Below, in pieces: positions 36,319-44,704 of a stretch of DNA of 64,000 nucleotides. Each line of letters begins with the position of its first letter. Within the stretch, counting starts at the first letter, position 1. The DNA comes from Paenibacillus qinlingensis (GTDB lineage Bacteria > Bacillota > Bacilli > Paenibacillales > NBRC-103111): positions 62,001 through 126,000 of the forward strand of contig NZ_JABMKY010000022.1 of NCBI RefSeq assembly GCF_013204845.1, read 5' to 3'. Made by a program: the position numbers and the translations under genes. Below the pieces are notes generated by a model. The model was given only the letters and a program-made list of their open reading frames with translations, ran no database searches and was not told where the DNA came from.

Positions 36319-36366
36319 AAAAAACGAACGATTTTCTCTTATTTCTTTTAAATAGTTCGCTTTTTA
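36319..36366. promoter_or_regulatory. Pair of inverted PurR boxes
   Basis: AAAAAACGAACGATT on the plus strand and AAAAAGCGAACTATT on the minus strand face each other with CGAA cores at 36325 and 36356, 27 bp apart. Both fit the B. subtilis PurBox (AWWWCCGAACWWT). They lie just upstream of the -35, so PurR repression relieved by PRPP is expected besides the riboswitch. Confidence 0.75.
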
Positions 36367-36535
36367 GGCACATTTTCTAGCTTTTACCTGTTCATGAGGA
36401 AAGATGCGTTTCTCAACCGTTTCTCAACACTTCTATATGAAATCCTCCGTTGTTCCTAGACATCCAAATCACTTCGTTAACGAACTTTCATATTTTTCGA
36501 CAATCACGCACTTTGAATATTTAAAAATGAAATAA

Positions 36536-36563
36536 ACACACTGACATATAGTTGTCAGTGTGT
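36536..36563. promoter_or_regulatory. 28-bp perfect palindrome upstream of the VOC gene
   Basis: ACACACTGACA-TATAGT-TGTCAGTGTGT: perfect 11-bp arms, 56 bp before the ATG of the VOC-family gene. There is no T-run, so it is more likely an operator than a terminator. The regulator is not visible nearby. Confidence 0.6.
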
Positions 36564-36619
36564 ACCGTTTACAATACTCATATAGCACCAATACTTCATA
36601 TATGAGGAGGGATTATACA

Positions 36620-37069
36620 ATGAATACAAAGCAAACATTAAGAGGTTTTGCAACCATTAGTTATTGGGCTGATGATGTGGGGGCTGCACAGGCATGGTAC
36701 TCTGAGCTGTTGGGCATTAAACCTTACTTCGAAAAATCGGGACCCGATGGTCAACTGGTCTATGCCGAATTTCGTCTTGGCGACTACCAGCATGAACTAG
36801 GTCTGATCGATCGCCGCTTTGCCCATCCGCATGCATCGACCAGCCTTGGTGGAGCTATCATGTACTGGCATGTTGATAATATTGAAGCCACGCTTACGAA
36901 TTTGAAAGCTATGGGAGCAGTCGAGTACGAACCACTTGTACACCGCGGGGAGGGATTCATCACAGCCTCCGTCACAGATCCCTTTGGAAACGTGTTGGGC
37001 ATTATGTACAATGCTCACTATTTAGAAATAGTGAATGCCAAAATAATGAATGCCACAAATCGGGAGTGA
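36620..37069 (+). CDS. VOC-family (glyoxalase/bleomycin-resistance-like) protein
   Basis: A 149-residue vicinal-oxygen-chelate protein: ISYWADDVGAAQAWYSELLGI in the first half and GEGFITASVTDPFGNVLGIMYN in the second form the usual beta-alpha-beta-beta-beta pairs. Members bind a divalent metal and act as dioxygenases, isomerases or antibiotic-binding proteins; the substrate cannot be inferred. Start ATG 36620 follows GAGGAGGG. It probably forms an operon with the YdeI-type gene, 9 bp later. Confidence 0.85.
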   Translation: MNTKQTLRGFATISYWADDVGAAQAWYSELLGIKPYFEKSGPDGQLVYAEFRLGDYQHELGLIDRRFAHPHASTSLGGAIMYWHVDNIEATLTNLKAMGAVEYEPLVHRGEGFITASVTDPFGNVLGIMYNAHYLEIVNAKIMNATNRE

Positions 37070-37078
37070 CTAGTCATT

Positions 37079-37639
37079 ATGATTATAGATAACATAGTAC
37101 ACGTACAGACGCGACAAGAATGGCGGGAGTGGCTAGCCAACCATCACAGCACTGAAAATTATTGTTGGTTAGTTCCTACTCATCGCACTTCCATGAGTTA
37201 CATTGATTTCGTTGAAGAGGCCTTATGCTTCGGCTGGATCGATAGCACAACTAAAAAAGTAGATGACACCCACACTGCGCAACGATTCTCGCCTAGGAAA
37301 AAAAAGAGTAAATGGACAGAGCTCAATAAAGAACGAGTCCGACGTTTAGATAAATTAGGGTTCATGACTGAATCAGGGCATCGAGTACTGCCCGATATGA
37401 ACACCGCATCATTCGTCATAGATGAAGATATCTTAAACCAACTACGTCAGGACGAAGTGCTGTATGGCCATTTTCAGTCCTTGCCAGATCTCTACGTGAG
37501 AGTGAAACTCGACAATATTCAATCTGTACGGAACGATGTAACGTTATATCAGAATCGATTAACCAAGTTCATTGAACATACCCGTCTCAATAAAATATAT
37601 GGACAATGGCATGATAATGGCCGACTACTCGCGTACTAA
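37079..37639 (+). CDS. YdeI/OmpD-associated-family protein
   Basis: A 186-residue protein of the YdeI (bacteriocin-protection/OmpD-associated) family, with the signatures EEALCFGWIDSTTKKVD, RFSPRKKKSKWTELNKERV and a C-terminal domain of charged helices. Some homologues have been linked to peptide resistance, but no mechanism is established. It lies 9 bp downstream of the VOC gene on the same strand. Confidence 0.8.
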   Translation: MIIDNIVHVQTRQEWREWLANHHSTENYCWLVPTHRTSMSYIDFVEEALCFGWIDSTTKKVDDTHTAQRFSPRKKKSKWTELNKERVRRLDKLGFMTESGHRVLPDMNTASFVIDEDILNQLRQDEVLYGHFQSLPDLYVRVKLDNIQSVRNDVTLYQNRLTKFIEHTRLNKIYGQWHDNGRLLAY

Positions 37640-37657
37640 TCCCGTACTAGAATTCAC

Positions 37658-37930
37658 TTACGAGCAAATAGCTGCTTCATATCGTAAGGAAGCTCCGCCA
37701 ACTGTCAACTCATTCACTAATCCCAGCTGTTTAAAAACGTGCAGAGAGCTGTTCACTGTCATCGCGTTCACATGCGGATACTCACCGACCATTGCCTCGC
37801 AAATGTCTTTCACCGTCGTGTAACTTTCCTGCGCATAAAGATACGTAAGTAACGCTTGCCGCTGCGGAGTTAAAGGGATATTTCTAGCCCGCATCCGTTG
37901 TAAAGCTTGATTCAGATCATGTTTGACCAT
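37658..37930 (-). CDS. Truncated Fur/PerR-type regulator
   Basis: A 90-residue protein holding only the N-terminal winged-helix of Fur-family regulators: NIPLTPQRQALLTYL, TTVKDICEAMVG, MTVNSSLHVFKQLGLVNEL and the wing GGASLRYEA. It stops at AAICS, just where the metal-binding dimerisation domain of a normal 140-150 residue Fur/PerR would begin. The recognition helix reads MTVNSSL where relatives have ATVYNNL. It has a strong ribosome site (AGAGGAGGT). It could be a decaying gene or a solitary DNA-binding domain. A PerR-like box lies about 114 bp upstream. Confidence 0.7.
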   Translation of the reverse strand: MVKHDLNQALQRMRARNIPLTPQRQALLTYLYAQESYTTVKDICEAMVGEYPHVNAMTVNSSLHVFKQLGLVNELTVGGASLRYEAAICS

Positions 37931-38043
37931 TAGGGTAACCTCCTCTTTCATTTTTCATTGTATGATGTGCAGCCACTTACGGTTCGATTGCTGAACATAA
38001 ATGTAATATCGCGTTCATGCTCGCCGTAAGTCATGCTCCTTAT

Positions 38044-38058
38044 TTGTAATTATTATTA
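38044..38058. promoter_or_regulatory. PerR-box-like sequence
   Basis: TTGTAATTATTATTA matches the PerR box TTATAATNATTATAA at 12 of 14 defined positions and lies upstream of the truncated Fur-type gene. A second Fur-box-like sequence, CGAGAATCGTTATCA, lies at 38081-38095. The surroundings are AT-rich, so chance matches are possible. Confidence 0.45.
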
Positions 38059-38113
38059 TATAGTATTTATTTCATTTTGTCGAGAATCGTTATCAACAAC
38101 CTTTCTTATACAA

Positions 38114-38147
38114 TGAAAAACCGCCAAGAGCTATCCTCCTGACGGCA
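38114..38147 (-). terminator. Intrinsic terminator of the pectinesterase operon
   Basis: On the minus strand a 10-bp stem (CCGTCAGGAG with CTCTTGGCGG, loop GATAG) is followed by TTTTT. It lies about 185 bp after the pectinesterase stop. Confidence 0.82.
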
Positions 38148-38330
38148 ATAAACAAGCTAAACTTGCTAATTTATTCAACTATGTGCTTATTTGGCGAGAT
38201 AAGACCTTCAAGCGTGCTTATTCCATCAATAACGTGAAGTTTCAACTGTGTTAACAAAGAATAAGCACCCCAATCTTGCTTAATTAATCCGAATCGGCAG
38301 CTAAACGATCAATAAGCCACTTGGATTGTC
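38148..38330. repeat. Dispersed repeats of family B (GTGCTTATT/AATAAGCAC)
   Basis: Contains GTGCTTATTTGG, GATAAGACC-CGTGCTTATTC and AGAATAAGCACCCCAAT in both orientations. Closely similar blocks lie at 60030-60215. No gene is visible in this spacer between the truncated Fur-type gene and the pectinesterase. Confidence 0.5.
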
Positions 38331-39299
38331 TTATCCCCCGCTGCGGATTGCCGGATCCCAACCATCATCGCCTGCAAGAACTCGCTGAGCTGTCAGTCTA
38401 CCCGCTTCCTGTACGTTCAACTCGCTTTCCCACTCAGCGCGCCCGCTAGTTACAGCCCCCGGACCCACACTTCCATACTCCATGTACCTAACCTCATCTA
38501 CAGGTTCCTGTTCATTCCATCGATCCCAACCCGCTGCTTTAATATGCGCTCCTACCCAGCAATCTACGAACGCTGTCTTCGCATAATTCCGCCACGGCCT
38601 TCCTAAACCAACGGACTGCTCAGGCGCATCACCGGTCAGCTTACATCTGAGAAACACATAACCATACTGAACATCCTCCGGGGTAGAGGCAGCTGTAATC
38701 CAGCCGCGTCCCAAGGAGACAATCTCACAATCCTGAAACACAGCAGTCGCCGAGCCAAAAATGAAATCAACGTCCCCCTCCACATAGCAGCGTTCGTAAT
38801 ACTGCCTCACTGGGCGTCTCGGGGCATCCTCCCTTGGACCGCCAAAACTGGCGCGATCTCGCGGTTTCGGTGGCAAAGGCCCTGTGAACAGCGTGTCCTG
38901 ATGCCCGAGAAATCGGCAATCGCGAAAGGCGACGCAGTCCCCATCGACATAAGCTGCCAAGGCCTGTCCCACAATCTCCCCGCTTCCCGCTGTATTCTCG
39001 ATCGTAACGCCCTCAACCGTCACATGATCCCCGCCTATGTAAGCCGTGTAAGAATGAAACGTGTGGTAAGGTTCTCCGCTCGGAAACACCTTTTTCGCAT
39101 AATCGTCATATGAGATTACGGTCGTTTCCGCTCCTTCGCCAACCAACGTTATCCATGGCTTATCGATATATAACTTCTCTTTATAAACACCACTCTTAAT
39201 GTGAATGATTGTGGGCTCTCGTTTCTCCATGGGGATTTGATCCACAGCCTCTTGGATACTAAGGAAGTCGCCGCTCCCATCTGCTGCAACGGTAATCAT
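38331..39299 (-). CDS. Pectinesterase (carbohydrate esterase family 8), apparently cytoplasmic
   Basis: A 322-residue right-handed beta-helix pectin methylesterase. It removes methyl esters from homogalacturonan. Family marks are GSGDFLSIQEAVD, SGVYKEKLYI, QALAAYVDGDCVAFRDCRF, GHQDTLFT, the catalytic GDVDFIFGSATAVF and LGRPWRNY. It starts at the family's first conserved strand and has no signal peptide, so it probably acts on imported oligogalacturonides. It overlaps the solute-binding gene by 4 bp (ATGA), linking it to sugar uptake. The insertion PLPPKPRDRASFGG near residue 140 is common in Paenibacillus versions. Confidence 0.92.
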   Translation of the reverse strand: MITVAADGSGDFLSIQEAVDQIPMEKREPTIIHIKSGVYKEKLYIDKPWITLVGEGAETTVISYDDYAKKVFPSGEPYHTFHSYTAYIGGDHVTVEGVTIENTAGSGEIVGQALAAYVDGDCVAFRDCRFLGHQDTLFTGPLPPKPRDRASFGGPREDAPRRPVRQYYERCYVEGDVDFIFGSATAVFQDCEIVSLGRGWITAASTPEDVQYGYVFLRCKLTGDAPEQSVGLGRPWRNYAKTAFVDCWVGAHIKAAGWDRWNEQEPVDEVRYMEYGSVGPGAVTSGRAEWESELNVQEAGRLTAQRVLAGDDGWDPAIRSGG

Positions 39300-40834
39300 G
39301 ACTTTTCACCCTTTCTACTAGCGCGGTAAGTATCAAACTGACGTTGAATTTCCGACATAACATGATTCATGCCCGCATCCTTTAATTTGGTTCTGAAGCT
39401 GGCCATCGTTGTTGTCCAATCCACTTTGGCATCATACAAAATCGGTAAATACTCCGTAATGATGACATTGAGTTGAGCAATCTCCGATTTAATTGGAGCC
39501 AGATCAGGAACAAAGCCGAGCGTCGGGGAAACGATAGCTTCCTTATCCCAGTCTCGCAGCACTTTCCTATATGCAGGCGATATATGCGTACTAAACCGAG
39601 CAAACCGAATGTCATTCCAGGTCCAGCTAATCGGATTATATTGATGCTCTGGCGCAATACCGTCATAGACGATGGCGTCGTCCTTCAGTTTGTAATTGAC
39701 ATCCTTGATCCCATAGGTGAACAGATCGTAGTTCTCTTGGCTGCTTCTCAGCCAATTTAGGAAGGCAACGGACTCATTCACATGCTGGCTTGTTGAAAAT
39801 ACAGAAAGTATATTGTCAGCACCTGTGTATAAGTACTTCGGCTTCTCGGGATGCAAATACACATTCTCCAGTTCCCCCTCTGGAAGCATCGCTTTGAACG
39901 CATCAATTCGCTCGGTTTGCTTCATGACAACGCTCCACGTTGCCGCCACTTTACCTGAGTTAAAAGCAAGCTCTGGATCCGGATACTTCGAGGTGTCTGA
40001 TGGACCATAGGGAATGTAGCCCTTCTCTTGCCATTCATGCATCTTCTCCATGATGTGAACGAAGAAATCAGACTCATACGTATTTCTGACCTTAAGTTGT
40101 GGATCCGCCGGATCAATATACACAGGAGCATTCAAGTAACCTCCCGCAAAAAAAGCGACATCCCCATATTCTCGAAGCAAAAACCGACCCGTGTCATAAA
40201 AATAGGGCGTAATCATCCGTTCTTTTTGATGAATCGTCTCCAAATACGTATCCATATCGGCCACCGTTCTAATCTCCGGTAAACCATATTTCTTTCTTAG
40301 ATCGCCTCTTATTTGCAGGAAGCTCTGAAACTCAGCAATAGGCATCACACGGGGGATACCATAGATATGCCCGTTAATCGTTACCCCTTGAAATGCATAA
40401 TCCGGTGTGCTGTTTACTATTGCATGACCATAATCGCGTAGCGCATCATCCAAGGGTGCTAAGACTTTCTTGGAAACTAAATCCGCTATATTTGAATACG
40501 CCGATAAAGCAATATCATAAGGCTCACCGCTTGCCGCATTCAGCCACAGCTTATTCCAGTACTGATCATACGGGATATAGGTAAATTTAAGCTTGATCGG
40601 CAAGCCATCCTTTGCTAGCTTAGTCTCCACTGCTTGAATAACTTCATCTTGGGCAACGGGTTTCTCCAAAGGAAACAATATATGTAAGGTGGTGGGCGCT
40701 AGACCTTGCCCCGCGTTGTTCGTGTGTGACGTTGCCGACGTCGAATCTGGCTCTCGTTCCCTGCCAACCATCATGAACACAACAATCGAAGTACACATCA
40801 CGATGAACAGTAACATATAGGTGGATCTTTTCAT
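39296..40834 (-). CDS. Extracellular solute-binding protein
   Basis: A 512-residue binding protein with a single N-terminal hydrophobic segment and no lipobox. It has the LplA-family features LHILFPLEKP, DQYWNKLWLNAASGEPYDIALSA and GIPRVMPIAEFQSFL, and a C-terminal helical block close to DUF3502. It is the second binding protein in the same operon, directly coupled to the pectinesterase, so it may catch oligogalacturonides that feed that enzyme. No permease lies on its far side; it presumably uses the two permeases upstream. Start ATG. Confidence 0.85.
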   Translation of the reverse strand: MKRSTYMLLFIVMCTSIVVFMMVGREREPDSTSATSHTNNAGQGLAPTTLHILFPLEKPVAQDEVIQAVETKLAKDGLPIKLKFTYIPYDQYWNKLWLNAASGEPYDIALSAYSNIADLVSKKVLAPLDDALRDYGHAIVNSTPDYAFQGVTINGHIYGIPRVMPIAEFQSFLQIRGDLRKKYGLPEIRTVADMDTYLETIHQKERMITPYFYDTGRFLLREYGDVAFFAGGYLNAPVYIDPADPQLKVRNTYESDFFVHIMEKMHEWQEKGYIPYGPSDTSKYPDPELAFNSGKVAATWSVVMKQTERIDAFKAMLPEGELENVYLHPEKPKYLYTGADNILSVFSTSQHVNESVAFLNWLRSSQENYDLFTYGIKDVNYKLKDDAIVYDGIAPEHQYNPISWTWNDIRFARFSTHISPAYRKVLRDWDKEAIVSPTLGFVPDLAPIKSEIAQLNVIITEYLPILYDAKVDWTTTMASFRTKLKDAGMNHVMSEIQRQFDTYRASRKGEKS

Positions 40835-40875
40835 CCTGAAACCGTCCTTTTTGGGATTCGTCGCCGCAAATGGAT

Positions 40876-40907
40876 AAGCACAGCAGCCATTTCCACGGCT
40901 GCTGTGC
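40876..40907 (-). other. Strong stem-loop between the two binding-protein genes
   Basis: AGCACAGCAGCC and GGCTGCTGTGCT, perfect 12-bp arms around an 8-nt loop, in the 102-bp gap after the first binding-protein gene. There is no T-run, so it is more likely an mRNA 3'-end protector (as found after malE-type genes) than a terminator. Confidence 0.65.
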
Positions 40908-40935
40908 TAGTTACACAAACGACAATCGTTATTTA

Positions 40936-42564
40936 TTATTTCTTACTGGCCGTGAGATAACGGTCATATTGCGCTTGTCTACCTTTTATGACATCATCAA
41001 CACCCATGCTTTTCAATGACTTGATATAGCTATCGAATTTATCCAAGCTTTCCTTGCCGGTAATAAACTTAATGTTCATTTCATTCACGTAGGTCGTAAT
41101 ATCCGGCATGACCGTGTTCTCTTTGTCTGCCTCTGCTTTCAGCGCGTAAACGAATGGGAACGGTGCTTTGATATACTTCTCCATCTCTTTATCAATCTTA
41201 GCATGCCATGGCGCTACCAGTACATCCGTTGCATCGACAGATTGCTCGATTGGCAAATTCGTTGGGTTGATACCGAATTTTTGGATAAAATCATTATCCT
41301 TCCCTTTTTCCGTAAATTGTTTCTTGCCGTCAACTACCTCAAACGTTTGTCCTTGCAGTCCCCACGCATACATCTCCTTGGATTCTTCACTGCTCGCATA
41401 GTCCAAGAATTTGAACGCCAGCTCCGGATCCTTCGCATTCTTCGAAACGCCGAATATACCAGTGATGGGGTTCCGTCCAATATAGAATTGATCACCATGC
41501 GGCCCTTTGAATGGGGCGATCCCTTTTATGAGCGGCTGTGTAGGATCGTAATCCTTGAACAGCTTACTGTACACCATCGAGGTATACCAGCTAAAGTTAA
41601 ATGTAACGCCTGTTATGTTTTGCGAGAATTTCGAGGTAATCTGATCCGCTGTGACGCTGGCGAAATCCGACTCTAGTAATCCCTCTTTGTACAAACTATT
41701 TAAGTAGGTTAAATATTCCTTATAGTTCGGCTCATAGTACGAGTAATGTACCTTACCGTCCTTGTCTGCATAGAAGTTATTGGCTAAATCCAATCCGAAT
41801 ACGGGTCCAAATGCATTCGCTAGTTGATTAGGCGCAACCGAGAATGGGATTTCATCCTGCTTGCCATTGCCATTCGGGTCATTCGCTTTGAACTTACGCA
41901 GCATATCCGTAAATTCATCGAGCGTTGTTGGCTCTTTAAGATTTAGCTTTTCTAGCCATCTTACGTTCACCATAAAAGTAGGCATATAGTTCTTGGTTAC
42001 GGCCAGCTGAGGCAGATAGTAAATCTTCCCGTCTGGTGTCGTTAAGCTTGCTTTCAACGCAGGGTATTTCTCGAACAGCTTCTTGATGTTGACCCCATAC
42101 TTATCGATATAATCGTTCAGAGGTTTGAACAAGCCTCCTTGAATATTCTTCATCGTCTGATCCTGATCCAACTGATAGATCACATCGGGGAGATCGGCTC
42201 CTGCGGCAAGTCGCGGACTAATCGCATCCTGATAGGTCGATGGCGGAAGCAGCTCCCAATTGACTGTAACACCTGCTCGTTTACTCAATTCTTGGACAAT
42301 TGGAGCTTGGTTCAGGTCGACATTGTTCGTCCAGGCGTTCGTTGCAAGAATTTTGAGCGATCCTGCTTTATCGGTGATTGGCCCTTTACCTGTGTAGGTA
42401 AAGCCTGCTGGCGCTGCCGCTGCACTCGCATCTGGTTTAAGCGTTGCCACTCCGGCGCTAGACGTAGGTTCTGAACTCCCCTCACTTGTACAACCTGCAG
42501 CTACCATAGCGAATAAGGCCGTAATCAGAGACAAACTTGCCGTTGTTTTAAGTGTTTTTTTCAT
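40936..42564 (-). CDS. Extracellular solute-binding lipoprotein (LplA-like)
   Basis: A 542-residue lipoprotein: signal sequence with lipobox MVAAGC, Ser/Ala linker, then an LplA-type sugar-binding fold (LKILATNAWTNNVDLNQAPIVQ, PDVIYQLDQDQTMKNI, DIPTTYVNEMN-like C-term). It captures an oligosaccharide for the two downstream-encoded-type permeases, which lie directly upstream here. A long hairpin after the gene could raise its mRNA over that of the next genes. Specificity is unknown; the pectinesterase in the same operon points to oligogalacturonide. Confidence 0.9.
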   Translation of the reverse strand: MKKTLKTTASLSLITALFAMVAAGCTSEGSSEPTSSAGVATLKPDASAAAAPAGFTYTGKGPITDKAGSLKILATNAWTNNVDLNQAPIVQELSKRAGVTVNWELLPPSTYQDAISPRLAAGADLPDVIYQLDQDQTMKNIQGGLFKPLNDYIDKYGVNIKKLFEKYPALKASLTTPDGKIYYLPQLAVTKNYMPTFMVNVRWLEKLNLKEPTTLDEFTDMLRKFKANDPNGNGKQDEIPFSVAPNQLANAFGPVFGLDLANNFYADKDGKVHYSYYEPNYKEYLTYLNSLYKEGLLESDFASVTADQITSKFSQNITGVTFNFSWYTSMVYSKLFKDYDPTQPLIKGIAPFKGPHGDQFYIGRNPITGIFGVSKNAKDPELAFKFLDYASSEESKEMYAWGLQGQTFEVVDGKKQFTEKGKDNDFIQKFGINPTNLPIEQSVDATDVLVAPWHAKIDKEMEKYIKAPFPFVYALKAEADKENTVMPDITTYVNEMNIKFITGKESLDKFDSYIKSLKSMGVDDVIKGRQAQYDRYLTASKK

Positions 42565-42620
42565 ATACGAAAACCTCCCTCAATGTATAAAGCCCACTTA
42601 TCTATCCAGCTAGAGTATCG

Positions 42621-43502
42621 CTACCCTTTGACTGCACCTAGCGTGATACCACGAACGAAATACTTTTGGATGAACGGATAGATCGTAATAATCGGCAAAA
42701 TGCTGACAACAATGGAAACATAGCGAACTTGCAGCGTCGAAACCGCAAGTGCCTTCGCCGCTGTCTCGCCTCCCATTTTCTGCATAATTTCAGGCGAGGC
42801 CATAATGAGCACCCTTCGGAGAAAAATTTGCAGCGGTTGCAACTCCGCCTTCCCTAGGTACAGAAGGGCATTGAAGAAGTCATTCCAGTGCGCGATCGCA
42901 TAATACAGCGTAAGAACCGCAAGCGTCGGTTTTGTAAGCGGTATCGCAATACGGAACAGTAAGGTGAAATCCTTAGCTCCATCCATATTCGCACTCTCAA
43001 ATATTTCGTTCGGAATATTCTCGAAGGCTGAGCGCAAGATCATGACGTTAAAGGTGCTTACAAGTACAGGCAGAATCATCGCCCATCTCGTGTTGTAGAG
43101 CCCTAATTCCGTGATCACCATGTAAATGGGAATCAACCCGCCAGAGAAGTACATCGTGAATGCGATGTAGAAATTGAGCTTTCTTCGAAGGAAGAATGCC
43201 TTCCTCGAAAGCGGATAGGCCGCTAAGCATGTGGCCACCAGATTAAAGACCGTCCCCACGACGGTATACCAAATGGTGTTGTAATAAGACTTCCATAACT
43301 CGGAGTAGCCGAGCACCATTTTGTACCCATCGAAATTCAGATCAACCGGTAAGAACGTGACTAACTTATTGTCTATGGCTTCTACCGAGCTCATTGAGAT
43401 GCTCACCACATAAATGAAGGGATACAAGGTCACAACTATCGCTAGCGCGACAAGACTGTACACGATGACATAAAAACTCCGGTCCGTCCATGATTTAACC
43501 AT
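42621..43502 (-). CDS. Carbohydrate ABC transporter permease (LplC/YtcP-like)
   Basis: A 293-residue inner-membrane protein with six predicted helices. The MalG-type coupling motif is EIFESANMDGAKDFTLLFRIAIPL. It ends YPFIQKYFVRGITLGAVKG, typical for this family. I placed the start at ATG 43502, with AAAGGAGG 5 nt upstream. It pairs with the preceding permease; the ATPase is probably a shared one encoded elsewhere, as usual for this family. Confidence 0.92.
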   Translation of the reverse strand: MVKSWTDRSFYVIVYSLVALAIVVTLYPFIYVVSISMSSVEAIDNKLVTFLPVDLNFDGYKMVLGYSELWKSYYNTIWYTVVGTVFNLVATCLAAYPLSRKAFFLRRKLNFYIAFTMYFSGGLIPIYMVITELGLYNTRWAMILPVLVSTFNVMILRSAFENIPNEIFESANMDGAKDFTLLFRIAIPLTKPTLAVLTLYYAIAHWNDFFNALLYLGKAELQPLQIFLRRVLIMASPEIMQKMGGETAAKALAVSTLQVRYVSIVVSILPIITIYPFIQKYFVRGITLGAVKG

Positions 43503-43620
43503 GAAGGCCTCCTTTCTTGAAATATAAGAATTTATATGTTTCACATGATAAGTCGGCTATATTTTTGGATAAACGCACACGTTCTGAGAGGACGGCGTTG
43601 CCGTTTATTTCAAGCCGCTG

Positions 43621-44538
43621 CTACCACAAAGACATATCGTTCACACGACGACTCGCTTGGTTGGCCGCATATACTAGAATGAAACTGATAATGGAATTGA
43701 ATAGCCCCACTGCTGTAGCAAAACCAAAGTTCTGTGACTCTATCCCTTGCCTGTATACATAGGTCGAGATCACATCAGCGGTTTCATACGTGGCACCGTT
43801 ATAGAGCAGATACACCTTTTCGAAGTTCACACTCATAATGCCGCCGATGGAGAGCAGGAACAGAATCACAATCGTAGGCTTTAAGCTTGGCAGTGTGAGA
43901 TGCCATACCTCTTGAAATTTGTTAACGCCATCAATCTTTCCGGAATCGTACATTTCTTGGTCGATCCCCATAATAGCCGCGATATAGATAATCGAGCTGA
44001 AACCAAAGCTTTGCCAGATACCTGATACCGTAAAAATGGATCGGAACCATTCGGGCGCCATCATGAAATTAATTTTGGCCATGCCCATGGAAGCCAATAG
44101 CGTATTCACGATACCGTCTGTCGGCGAAAGGAAGTTAATGATCATCCCTGCGATAACAACCGTTGAGATAAAGTGCGGCAGGTAGGTCACCGTCTGGGCA
44201 AAACGCTTGAAGAAGCCATTTTTAATTTCAACAACACATATGGCAAAAAGAATAGGAATTGAGAATCCGATGACTAGCGGATAGAACGCGAGCAAGAAGG
44301 TGTTCCTCAGCAGTCGCCAGAAATAACGGGAATGTACAAACTGGTCCAACCATCTAAGGCCAACCCACTCGCCTCCGAATACACCATGTCCCGGTGTAAA
44401 GTTTTTAAAAGCAATGAGGATCCCCGGCATTGGCAAGTAACAAAATATGAAATAATACAGAAATACCGGTAAAAACATCAGCAGAAGCAGTTTATCTCTG
44501 CGTATCAGCTTGATCAGCGGCGGTTTCTTATCCCCCAA
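43621..44538 (-). CDS. ABC transporter permease (LplB/YteP-like)
   Basis: A 305-residue membrane protein with six helices. The coupling loop reads MYDSGKIDGVNKFQEVWHLTLPSL, and the first helix carries FLPVFLYYFIFCYLPMPGILIAFKNF, the LplB signature. It starts at a TTG preceded by GGAG sites. It is the first gene of the transporter operon and has its own promoter region with the 18-nt motif shared with the kinase-regulator promoter. A 118-bp gap to the next permease carries no gene. Confidence 0.9.
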   Translation of the reverse strand: MGDKKPPLIKLIRRDKLLLLMFLPVFLYYFIFCYLPMPGILIAFKNFTPGHGVFGGEWVGLRWLDQFVHSRYFWRLLRNTFLLAFYPLVIGFSIPILFAICVVEIKNGFFKRFAQTVTYLPHFISTVVIAGMIINFLSPTDGIVNTLLASMGMAKINFMMAPEWFRSIFTVSGIWQSFGFSSIIYIAAIMGIDQEMYDSGKIDGVNKFQEVWHLTLPSLKPTIVILFLLSIGGIMSVNFEKVYLLYNGATYETADVISTYVYRQGIESQNFGFATAVGLFNSIISFILVYAANQASRRVNDMSLW

Positions 44539-44576
44539 TAACTCCAGCTCCTTTCAATCAATCATCCAATAACGTA

Positions 44577-44622
44577 ATTTTAGCGCATGGCTGACTTTGC
44601 AAATATCCAACATTTTTGCGAT
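44577..44622 (-). promoter_or_regulatory. Transporter promoter with 18-nt activator-like motif
   Basis: ATCGCAAAAATGTTGGAT (44605-44622, minus strand) lies 22 nt upstream of TAAAAT (44577-44582), a -10 without a good -35. The same motif with the same spacing (23 nt) precedes the response-regulator gene at 47982-48028. This is what an activator-dependent promoter looks like. Confidence 0.6.
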
Positions 44623-44641
44623 ATGTAACACTTTTTTACGC

Positions 44642-44694
44642 AAAAAAAAACACCTATTCAGTTCGGGTGTCTTCACGCCGACTTCATAGGTGTT
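44642..44694 (-). terminator. Intrinsic terminator after the histidine-kinase gene
   Basis: AACACCTAT and ATAGGTGTT form the closing stem, with a T-run of nine, 10 bp after the kinase stop codon. It separates the kinase-regulator unit from the transporter unit. Confidence 0.8.
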
Positions 44695-44704
44695 GCTTCA
44701 TCTA

